Of a stretch of DNA of 5,050 nt, positions 1 to 4,814 are shown one piece after another. A program made the position numbers and the translations under genes. Under the pieces are notes generated by a model. The model was not told where the DNA came from and ran no database searches. It worked only from the letters and a program-made list of their open reading frames with translations. Source of the stretch: an uncultured Eubacterium sp. (GTDB lineage: Bacteria; Bacillota; Clostridia; Lachnospirales; Lachnospiraceae). How positions within the stretch are numbered: the first letter of the stretch is position 1; each line of letters opens with the position of its first letter. Where the stretch lies: the NCBI GenBank assembly GCA_900547255.1, contig URGC01000135.1, positions 1 to 5,050 of the forward strand. The letters run 5' to 3'.

Positions 1-117
1 GTTTTTGAAAAATTTATAATGAGATTTTTAACTTGGTATTAGTATATAAGTAAACGATTAACAAAGCATGTTATTTATGTTAATATGTAATTAATTAATT
101 GTTAACAAATAATGAAC
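1..117 (+). repeat. Dispersed AT-rich intergenic repeat, copy 1
   Basis: This stretch aligns without gaps to 1814-1930, with 106 of 117 bases identical. The first 37 bases are identical in both copies, and the 11 differences all fall after position 37. The copy starts at the first base of the window, so its true left end is unknown. It has no coding potential on either strand. It contains a promoter-like -35/-10 pair (58-86) and a perfect 10-bp palindrome TTGTTAACAA at 99-108; the palindrome is disrupted in copy 2 (TTGTTAATAA). Both copies lie upstream of a rightward ORF, so a promoter or regulatory cassette is a reasonable reading. A small non-autonomous mobile element is an alternative, but no terminal inverted repeats or target duplications are visible. 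Confidence 0.85.
58..86 (+). promoter_or_regulatory. Candidate sigma-A promoter inside repeat copy 1
   Basis: TTAACA (58-63, 5 of 6 matches to the -35 consensus) is followed by a 17-base spacer and TAATAT (81-86, 4 of 6), with a TG extension at 78-79. Transcription would start near 93, about 30 bases before the AAGGAAG ribosome binding site of the 136-243 ORF. The TG and the -10 hexamer are unchanged in copy 2 of the repeat; its -35 becomes TTAATA. In such AT-rich DNA chance matches are common, so this is moderate evidence only. Confidence 0.45.
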
Positions 118-135
118 GTAAAAAGGAAGTATACC

Positions 136-243
136 ATGGCAGATAACAATAATGAATTAGGCAAAGAACTGGCTCTTATTATTCCTAATTCAAGCAGTCT
201 GGGGGCAGTCTATGACTATGACAACTCTGTCAATTGTATTTGA
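136..243 (+). CDS. Small hypothetical protein, 35 aa, possibly a truncated gene
   Basis: ATG at 136 has a good ribosome binding site, AAGGAAG at 123-129, six bases upstream, and lies behind the promoter-like repeat. The predicted peptide is mostly polar and acidic, starts MADNNNELGKELALIIPNSS and ends SVNCI. It has no signal peptide or membrane segment, and I do not recognise it. A second frame (ATG 212 or 218, stop 287-289) begins inside it and continues with a protein-like run, VFDISDRKVTRITAEIN, which overlaps the end of the converging gene at 282. One reading is an originally longer protein broken by a frameshift near 212-240. The other is a genuine micro-ORF. No convincing terminator follows; only a 5-bp GTGAC/GTCAC stem at 249-264 is present. 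Confidence 0.4.
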   Translation: MADNNNELGKELALIIPNSSSLGAVYDYDNSVNCI

Positions 244-281
244 TATCAGTGACAGAAAAGTCACACGAATAACAGCTGAAA

Positions 282-710
282 TCAATTAATATACTCCCTG
301 ATTTTCTTCTCGCTGTTAAGCCCGCACGCCACAACAGTCGACAAAATCATATAACGCACGACATTTCTGGCAATCTCCTCTTCAAACATCGCCTTCATCT
401 TGGCAGGATAGCCCGACACCAGAAAATGCACATTATAATTGTCAGCCTTTCTTGATATAAATGCACTTATATACAAACCATTGAGTGCCGCCGTCACAAT
501 CTCATCATCCATAACAGGCACATCAATCTTATACCCCTTTGATACAAATGTAACCTTTCTTCCGTCAGCTTCCTCCTCAAGCTTAAAACTGCCGTCCGCA
601 ATCTCTGCAATCGAATAATCCATCGTGTGTGTCATCATCGCTGAGAGAACATCCGTCTCAAGATTGTTTTCCATTATATATTCATAAGCTTCATTTGGTG
701 TTTTAAACAT
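282..710 (-). CDS. Uncharacterised 142-aa protein, second gene of the YitT operon
   Basis: I do not recognise the family. The ATG at 708-710 is preceded by a strong AGGAGG at 715-720, four bases away, which is tight but acceptable. The protein appears soluble, with no signal peptide or clear transmembrane helix. It has a helical N-terminus (MFKTPNEAYEYIMENNLETD), a middle that looks like beta strands (residues about 40-110, including GRKVTFVSKGYKIDVPVMDD and YNVHFLVSGYP), and a helical C-terminus with a hydrophobic patch (VVRYMILSTVVACG). No catalytic motif is evident. It starts 33 bases after the stop of the upstream YitT-family gene on the same strand with no terminator between, so the two are very probably cotranscribed. 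A functional link to the membrane protein is inference only. No obvious terminator follows its stop. Confidence 0.8.
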   Translation of the reverse strand: MFKTPNEAYEYIMENNLETDVLSAMMTHTMDYSIAEIADGSFKLEEEADGRKVTFVSKGYKIDVPVMDDEIVTAALNGLYISAFISRKADNYNVHFLVSGYPAKMKAMFEEEIARNVVRYMILSTVVACGLNSEKKIREYIN

Positions 711-743
711 ACAGCCTCCTAATGTCGTTAAGTATCTATCTTT

Positions 744-1622
744 TTAATCCTGCGGAATATCGTGGAACCTTCCGTCCAGCTCCTGCGTCTTTACAATATT
801 AATAAATGCATGCTCATCAATTGAACGTATCAAAGGTATCAGCTCTCTTTTCGCCTCAGAATTGATTACTGAGTATATAAGCGTTCTCTCCTTCTCCTCA
901 TAGCAGCCGACTCCCTTAAAAAGTGTTGCATCATGGTTCGTCATTTCACGGATTGCATGATATATCTCATTTGATTTGTCAGATATTATAAATAAAGTTT
1001 CCTTCTGATAACGCTTATAGAGCATCTGGATAATCTGTGTGCTGCAGAACTGGTAAATTATAGAATATAAAGCAATCGACCAGCCAAATAACGCACCCGC
1101 AACAACAAGCATGATAACATTGCCCACAAGAATATAATTCCACGCATCAATTCCCTTCATTCTTGATAAGAATATGCTTATAAAATCTGTTCCACCTGTC
1201 GTCGCTCCAACATTTAAACACAGACTTATTGCAAATCCATTAAGTAATCCACCAAATACGCTGATCAGCATAATATCATCTGTGAACTGATATGGCGGCA
1301 GTATATCCACAAATACACTCGAAAGTATAATAACAATAATAGAGTACAGCGTAAATCTCCTGCCTATATATCTGTACGCAATGTAAGCCGGAATACTGTT
1401 TAAAATCACATTGAATACTGTAAATGGAATATCAATCCCCATAAAATCCAGCCCAATCTTCTGCAACAAAAGCGATAGTCCGGAAAATCCTCCCGGAAAT
1501 AATCCTCCCATCTTGGCAAAGCATCGGAGATTCCACGCATAAAATATCGATGCAAACACAACAACGAATATTCTGAACACCTGATAAAATTTAGGATGCC
1601 TTAACTCTAACGATTGAAACAT
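744..1622 (-). CDS. YitT family membrane protein (DUF161 + DUF2179)
   Basis: This 292-aa protein has the usual YitT-family build and length. It has about five or six hydrophobic segments (roughly residues 14-32, 45-55, 66-84, 91-110, 117-137 and 160-192), then a soluble C-terminal DUF2179 domain at about 205-285. Diagnostic patches are LFPGGFSGLSLLL (41-53) and GATTGGTDF (139-147), typical of the conserved glycine-rich loops of this family. The molecular function of YitT proteins is not established; transport has been suggested because of the membrane architecture. The reading frame is open to a GTG at 1626-1628, but AAGGAGGT (1631-1638) is only two bases from that GTG and eight from the ATG at 1620-1622, so the ATG is preferred. 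It is first in a leftward operon with the 282-710 gene. Family assignment is secure; the role is not. Confidence 0.93.
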   Translation of the reverse strand: MFQSLELRHPKFYQVFRIFVVVFASIFYAWNLRCFAKMGGLFPGGFSGLSLLLQKIGLDFMGIDIPFTVFNVILNSIPAYIAYRYIGRRFTLYSIIVIILSSVFVDILPPYQFTDDIMLISVFGGLLNGFAISLCLNVGATTGGTDFISIFLSRMKGIDAWNYILVGNVIMLVVAGALFGWSIALYSIIYQFCSTQIIQMLYKRYQKETLFIISDKSNEIYHAIREMTNHDATLFKGVGCYEEKERTLIYSVINSEAKRELIPLIRSIDEHAFINIVKTQELDGRFHDIPQD

Positions 1623-1630
1623 ATTCACGC

Positions 1631-1638
1631 ACCTCCTT
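1631..1638 (-). promoter_or_regulatory. Ribosome binding site that decides the YitT start
   Basis: AAGGAGGT on the minus strand is a near-perfect anti-16S match. It lies eight bases from the ATG at 1620-1622 and only two from the upstream in-frame GTG at 1626-1628. This favours the ATG and a 292-residue product. Confidence 0.8.
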
Positions 1639-1667
1639 ATGTAGAATTACGCATTTATATTAATATT

Positions 1668-1695
1668 ATTATACACATTCAATGTACTAATTCAA
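1668..1695 (-). promoter_or_regulatory. Promoter of the YitT operon
   Basis: On the minus strand TTGAAT (1690-1695, 4 of 6) is separated by 16 bases from a perfect TATAAT (1668-1673). Transcription would start near 1661, giving a leader of about 40 bases that includes the strong ribosome binding site. The heptamer ATTGAAT occurs twice with a 13-base period here (ATTGAAT, TAGTAC, ATTGAAT), covering the -35 and the spacer. That could be a regulator site or chance. Confidence 0.6.
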
Positions 1696-1717
1696 TAATT
1701 CCCATGCAGCCGCATAG

Positions 1718-1761
1718 CATAAATAAGGGGCATCACTTATCAGCGACGCCCCTTATTTATG
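1718..1761. terminator. Bidirectional intrinsic terminator-like hairpin
   Basis: A perfect 14-bp stem pairs CATAAATAAGGGGC (1718-1731) with GCCCCTTATTTATG (1748-1761). The loop is 16 bases, and two more pairs are possible inside it (1733-1734 with 1745-1746). A GC-rich core flanked by an A-rich arm and a T-rich arm is the usual form of a two-way Rho-independent terminator. Its place is odd: it sits upstream of both flanking promoters, 23 bases beyond the YitT -35. It would therefore stop transcripts coming in from either side, not the genes next to it. Confidence 0.65.
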
Positions 1762-1813
1762 GAGTAGAACTGCATCTTCATACAGTTCATAGTTTTGAGA
1801 AAAAAGTTTTTTT

Positions 1814-1930
1814 GTTTTTGAAAAATTTATAATGAGATTTTTAACTTGGTTTTAGTATATCGGTAAACCATTAATAATGCATGTTATTTGTGTTAATATG
1901 TAGTTAACTAATTGTTAATAAATTATGAAC
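1814..1930 (+). repeat. Dispersed AT-rich intergenic repeat, copy 2
   Basis: This is the second copy of the 1-117 element, same orientation, ungapped, with 11 mismatches. The identical core is 1814-1850. Similarity stops at about 1930: copy 1 runs almost directly into a ribosome binding site, whereas copy 2 is followed by the Rex-like palindrome and a separate promoter. A 7-base T run (1807-1813) precedes the copy. The two copies flank the leftward YitT operon as direct repeats about 1.8 kb apart. Confidence 0.88.
1871..1899 (+). promoter_or_regulatory. Candidate upstream promoter inside repeat copy 2
   Basis: This is the counterpart of the promoter-like pair in copy 1: TTAATA (1871-1876), a 17-base spacer, and TAATAT (1894-1899) with TG at 1891-1892. 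The -35 is one base weaker than in copy 1. If used, it would give a longer leader to the 2038-2394 gene and would pass through the Rex-like site. Confidence 0.3.
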
Positions 1931-1940
1931 ACGTGTATAT

Positions 1941-1958
1941 TTGTTAAATTTTCAACAA
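1941..1958. promoter_or_regulatory. Putative Rex (redox repressor) operator
   Basis: The 18-mer TTGTTAAATTTTCAACAA differs at a single base from the clostridial Rex pattern TTGTTAA-N4-TTAACAA. The flanking bases extend the outer arms to ATTTGTT (1939-1945) and AACAAAT (1954-1960). It ends five bases before the -35 of the downstream promoter and lies between the repeat-borne and the proximal promoters, a usual position for a repressor or modulator. Rex senses the NADH/NAD+ ratio in Firmicutes. AT-rich DNA can give such palindromes by chance, and no rex gene is in the window. Confidence 0.45.
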
Positions 1959-1963
1959 ATTTG

Positions 1964-1992
1964 TTTACTTTTGCACTTATCAGTCCTATAAT
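1964..1992 (+). promoter_or_regulatory. Promoter of the 2038-2394 gene
   Basis: TTTACT (1964-1969, 4 of 6) and a perfect TATAAT (1987-1992) are separated by an ideal 17-base spacer. The start point would be near 1999, leaving a leader of about 40 bases before the ATG at 2038. Confidence 0.65.
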
Positions 1993-2024
1993 AATTCACG
2001 AATAAAAGGCACATACCTTATGAA

Positions 2025-2031
2025 AGAAGGA
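2025..2031 (+). promoter_or_regulatory. Ribosome binding site that decides the start at 2038
   Basis: AGAAGGA lies six bases before the ATG at 2038 and downstream of an in-frame ATG at 2020. The 2020 start would have only AAAGG (2005-2009) about ten bases away and would place this stronger site inside the coding sequence. The 2038 start is therefore preferred. Confidence 0.7.
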
Positions 2032-2037
2032 ATTTTT

Positions 2038-2394
2038 ATGTTATTTCAGAAAAAAACACCTGAAGAAAAGATGGAAAAACTTGTACACAAAAAGGATTGG
2101 AGCCGTCTTGCAGACTATGTCTATGGAGACCACGACCAGAAGCTTGAACTAGCTCAGGCACTGGCAACATCTGATGACAATAGCAGCCTTGATCTGCTTC
2201 TGCGTCTTGCTGATGTCGCAATAGCAGCCAACGAGGACGACGTTATGAACGCAGTATGCGAATCACTTAAAAAAGTCGGCAACGACCATGTAACTGCCGA
2301 CCTGCAGGAGATTCTTCTAAAGCTTCCTAAAGAAAAGGAACCTCTTAAGGAAGAAATCAGCTCAACAATACAGCTGCTTCACAAGAAACTATAG
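2038..2394 (+). CDS. Small helical, HEAT-like hypothetical protein, 118 aa
   Basis: I do not recognise a named family. The product is soluble, highly charged (about a quarter Lys and Glu/Asp in the terminal parts) and predicted almost wholly alpha-helical. The middle, residues about 33-98, reads like two or three antiparallel helix pairs: KLELAQALATSDD, LDLLLRLADVAIAANEDD, VMNAVCESLKKVG and VTADLQEILLKL. The pattern of Ala/Leu positions with a D-V-x-N-A-V turn resembles HEAT repeats, which act as protein-binding scaffolds. That resemblance is inference. It has no signal peptide, membrane segment or enzymatic motif. It is monocistronic, with its own promoter, a possible Rex-type operator and a strong terminator. 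If 2020 were used, the product would gain six residues (MKEGIF). Confidence 0.82.
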   Translation: MLFQKKTPEEKMEKLVHKKDWSRLADYVYGDHDQKLELAQALATSDDNSSLDLLLRLADVAIAANEDDVMNAVCESLKKVGNDHVTADLQEILLKLPKEKEPLKEEISSTIQLLHKKL

Positions 2395-2449
2395 TAACTT
2401 AATATTGTAATTTGACTGATTTCAAGCTAAATGTGATTTAATTATACTA

Positions 2450-2514
2450 ATGCCCCATAGTGTCAGTGAAACCATCTTGTTCAAATATGGTTTCTTAATG
2501 ACACTATGGGGCAT
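2450..2514. terminator. Nested long hairpin terminator between convergent genes
   Basis: A perfect 16-bp stem, ATGCCCCATAGTGTCA (2450-2465) with TGACACTATGGGGCAT (2499-2514), encloses a second 8-bp stem, GAAACCAT (2468-2475) with ATGGTTTC (2487-2494), and an 11-base loop. The only unpaired bases between the stems are GT on one side and TTAA on the other. It lies 55 bases after the rightward gene, with AATTTTAT following on the plus strand. It begins four bases after the stop of the leftward protease gene. It probably serves both convergent genes. The U tract is short, so stem stability must do most of the work. Confidence 0.8.
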
Positions 2515-2518
2515 AATT

Positions 2519-4768
2519 TTATGATTCACGCCAATTCACATAACCAATCAAAATTGTCATTAACATTAACATAATAATACCCATCAATAGAATACCATTA
2601 TTATCTCCTGTTTTCGGAGATTCACTATTATTTACCTGCCCTGCAAAACTTACAGCTGCTGTTTCTGAGATATTTCCCGATGTTCCACCAGCCATACCAG
2701 AACCGGATATATTTCCTGTATTTTCTTCCGGTATTCTGTCATCATTATTATTGTTGTTGTTGTTATTATTGCCGCCATTATTGTTGCTGTTATTGTTATT
2801 ATTATTGCCACCATTATTATTACTGTTATTGTTATTATTATTGCCACCATTATTATTACTGTTATTGTTGTTATTATTGTTGCCGCCACCACTTTTAACA
2901 ACATTAAACTCGGCTGTTGCAGTTCCATTCAGTGATACAATGCTTATACTATGATTTCCTGCTGACAAAGACACTATATATGATGGCGTAAGCGTAACTA
3001 TAGTACTTCCCTCTCTCAACGTATAATCTTTATCCTTTGTGATAACATTTCCATCACACTCTGCCCTCTGAAATTCGCTCAACGGGGCACTTGAACGAAA
3101 TGACACAGTTGTATTTCCCGACAAAGAAGAATTACTAATATTAACTACAGTATTATTCCCTTCAAGGATTACTGGCTTCACAAGTTTCTCCAACGCAACA
3201 CCATACTCAAGAACCTGTCCGCAGTCACTGCAATATATATCTCCTGTGTAACCATACTCATCAAATGTAGGCTCTTTCTGTCCCTGACGTATTGTATGAA
3301 TATGGTTCTGGGCATTGATTTCTCCATATTCATTGCGACAAATATCACACACTGCTTTATGTATACAATCGGCTTCTCCTCCAGAATGTATATGACTCTG
3401 ATGTTCCACACCTTCTATTGAAAATGTAAGCTTATTATCATCTATACTGATAACCTCAATCTTTATCTTATCTTTAACCTGGATTGTATCTCCAGCTCCC
3501 AGTGCAGCATCTGACTTAGTTGCCTGAGTTCCACCAAGAGCTTCATAATTCCAGCCATCTTCCCCTTTATATGTATTGCTTGGAAAACGCATTCCCTCAT
3601 TGGCAAGATAACATACAAGCCCTGATTTCAGGTTAAGGTTCATTCCAGACACATTGGTTCCATCTGTACGTGTAAGCTTCTTTGTCTGAGAATCATATCT
3701 GTTGCCACCATTTCCAAAATTTCTATATTCAAGATATAATACCTTTTCGATTCCAGGTATAGCTATCTTATACCCTGCGATATCAGATTCACTTTCACTA
3801 ATACCAGCAGCTTTAAGCGTATATTGCCCATCTGCCTCTATAGTTTTAAGACTTTTTTCATCAACCCAGCCAAGTGCTTCTTTTTCCTTAATAGTTATTC
3901 CCTGAGGCACTGGTGATATAGCATTTGACATAGCAGACATATAATAAATAGGAGAAACATCAACATTATAATACAAATCTTTCAGTTCAAATATATGCCC
4001 CATCTCATGTATCGGTGTCTTAAGCGAAACTATAGGCTCATTATCAGATGACTGATACAGATTATTATATGAATTAGTAAGCTGGACATAATATTTGCTT
4101 TTTATACTTTTACCACCAACATTAATTTCAATATAATCTGAATAATCCTTATAATTCCATAACGGATCATTACGATAAACCGATATATTCTGTGTTGTAT
4201 TCTTATATATAACAGTAATTGCATCTATTGTGCCATCACCATTTTTATCAAGGTCTGAATAACTATACTGTTTGTTACCATCTACATCAGTTATAGCATT
4301 GCCATCACTTACAGCTTTGTTTACAGCATCAGACCAGTCCCGACGTAATTCATACATTCTGACTGCCTTCTCACGAGATGTCTTATATCCAATTGGATTA
4401 TCTGCACTGTATGCCGCATAATAGCCTCTTTCATGAGGCAGCTTCATAGAACCGCCTTTATCATATATGTATACACTATTCATCCGGAGTTTGTTTCCTG
4501 ATATACTTCTATAATAGTCAGAAACACAATAGTCCGCTGTATTATATGAATTATCCGTTATCTTCCTTACAGAATTACCCTCATATATATCATTAATAAA
4601 TTCATCCTCATCCGCAAATCTTGCAAACACAATGAGATTCGTAAAATTACTGTTATCTGCTTCTGCTGATACACTGACCAGACCTGCTGTATCAGCCAAT
4701 GTAATGCATAACAATAACGCTGCAATAGTATACACTATATATTTCATACGTATTTTTATCATCTTCAT
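2519..4768 (-). CDS. Secreted, wall-anchored M6-type zinc metalloprotease
   Basis: The 749-aa product has these parts in order. A signal peptide at 1-35, with likely cleavage at VSA-EA. A metallopeptidase domain at about 40-450 with HEMGH at 254-258; D264 is the probable third zinc ligand, as in HExxHxxGxxD of immune inhibitor A proteins, though the usual glycine at 261 is Glu. This domain also has a calcium-type loop DKNGDGTID (174-182), a met-turn-like MSAMSN (277-282) and the PQGITIKEKEALGW segment (288-301). Next come two Cys-rich modules at about 456-525 with CxxC at 474-477 and 513-516, an X2-like beta domain at about 530-625, and an Asn-rich stalk at 627-675. The C-terminus has SPKTG (717-721), a hydrophobic helix (726-744) and the tail NWRES, the layout of a sortase substrate. 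The ATG at 4766-4768 has AGGAGGT at 4775-4781. It probably cleaves host, dietary or microbial surface proteins; the substrate is unknown. Confidence 0.92.
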   Translation of the reverse strand: MKMIKIRMKYIVYTIAALLLCITLADTAGLVSVSAEADNSNFTNLIVFARFADEDEFINDIYEGNSVRKITDNSYNTADYCVSDYYRSISGNKLRMNSVYIYDKGGSMKLPHERGYYAAYSADNPIGYKTSREKAVRMYELRRDWSDAVNKAVSDGNAITDVDGNKQYSYSDLDKNGDGTIDAITVIYKNTTQNISVYRNDPLWNYKDYSDYIEINVGGKSIKSKYYVQLTNSYNNLYQSSDNEPIVSLKTPIHEMGHIFELKDLYYNVDVSPIYYMSAMSNAISPVPQGITIKEKEALGWVDEKSLKTIEADGQYTLKAAGISESESDIAGYKIAIPGIEKVLYLEYRNFGNGGNRYDSQTKKLTRTDGTNVSGMNLNLKSGLVCYLANEGMRFPSNTYKGEDGWNYEALGGTQATKSDAALGAGDTIQVKDKIKIEVISIDDNKLTFSIEGVEHQSHIHSGGEADCIHKAVCDICRNEYGEINAQNHIHTIRQGQKEPTFDEYGYTGDIYCSDCGQVLEYGVALEKLVKPVILEGNNTVVNISNSSLSGNTTVSFRSSAPLSEFQRAECDGNVITKDKDYTLREGSTIVTLTPSYIVSLSAGNHSISIVSLNGTATAEFNVVKSGGGNNNNNNNSNNNGGNNNNNNSNNNGGNNNNNNSNNNGGNNNNNNNNNDDRIPEENTGNISGSGMAGGTSGNISETAAVSFAGQVNNSESPKTGDNNGILLMGIIMLMLMTILIGYVNWRES
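2606..2620 (-). other. Sortase recognition motif SPKTG
   Basis: These bases encode S-P-K-T-G (residues 717-721 of the protease), an LPXTG variant. It is followed by a 19-residue hydrophobic stretch and a short tail with a single Arg. Sortase would cut between Thr and Gly and link the protein to the cell wall. No sortase gene is in this window. Confidence 0.85.
2744..2890 (-). repeat. Tandem repeat encoding the Asn-rich stalk
   Basis: A 36-base unit encodes GG-N6-S-N3. It occurs in two full 12-residue units (residues 641-664), flanked by a longer opening unit (627-640) and a closing GG-N9 unit (665-675). The codons are almost only AAT and AAC, so the DNA is also a run of ATT/GTT trinucleotides on the plus strand. 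Slippage by codons or by whole units would stay in frame and alter only the stalk length. Open frames on the other strand here (Leu- and Cys-rich) are artefacts of the repeat. Confidence 0.9.
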
Positions 4769-4774
4769 CCAAGT

Positions 4775-4781
4775 ACCTCCT
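4775..4781 (-). promoter_or_regulatory. Ribosome binding site of the protease gene
   Basis: AGGAGGT on the minus strand lies six bases from the ATG at 4766-4768. A second in-frame ATG two codons on (4760-4762) would be too far away. The site is embedded in the tail of the ATPase remnant, where it is read as KEEEV. Confidence 0.75.
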
Positions 4782-4793
4782 CTTCTTTAATAT

Positions 4794-4814
4794 TTCCTAC
4801 ACGTAAGGTAGGAA
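4794..4814. promoter_or_regulatory. Short inverted repeat upstream of the protease gene
   Basis: TTCCTAC (4794-4800) pairs with GTAGGAA (4808-4814) around a 7-base loop, 26 bases before the protease ATG. It could be an operator or a small 5' leader hairpin. No convincing -35/-10 pair was found for the protease between here and 5050, so its promoter may lie outside the window or be non-canonical. Confidence 0.3.

Larger units (their letters stand above)
1623..2037. other. Divergent intergenic region, 415 bases
   Basis: No protein gene is supported here; a rightward open frame at 1614-1832 lacks a ribosome binding site and runs through the hairpin. From left to right the gap holds the YitT ribosome binding site and promoter, the bidirectional hairpin at 1718-1761, a short inverted repeat GAACTG/CAGTTC (1767-1772 and 1783-1788), an A/T-run stretch (1800-1813), repeat copy 2, the Rex-like palindrome, and the promoter and leader of the rightward gene. 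Confidence 0.8.

Noticed and set aside
249..264. GTGAC/GTCAC hairpin after the YitT operon as a terminator
   Set aside because: The stem is only five base pairs with no T tract on either strand.
1614..1832. Rightward open frame of 72 codons between the YitT gene and repeat copy 2
   Set aside because: It has no ribosome binding site, begins inside the YitT start region, runs through the 1718-1761 hairpin and has a low-complexity His/Ile-rich translation.
1..1930. YitT operon as cargo of a transposon bounded by the direct repeats
   Set aside because: No transposase, terminal inverted repeats or target-site duplication is seen; the flanking copies are promoter-like and their ends do not coincide with the operon.
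2036..2221. Leftward 61-codon open frame opposite the HEAT-like gene
   Set aside because: It is antisense to a better supported gene that has a promoter, ribosome binding site and terminator.
2744..2890. CRISPR-like array, from the regular repeats
   Set aside because: The periodicity is a coding tandem repeat without distinct spacers and is in frame with the protease.
2650..2954. Open frames rich in Leu, Cys/Tyr or Ile/Thr on both strands
   Set aside because: They are readings of the ATT/GTT trinucleotide repeat of the protease stalk in other frames, without ribosome binding sites.
3178..3411. Leftward 77-codon open frame inside the protease gene
   Set aside because: It is an out-of-frame shadow over the Cys-rich and X2-like region with no start signal.
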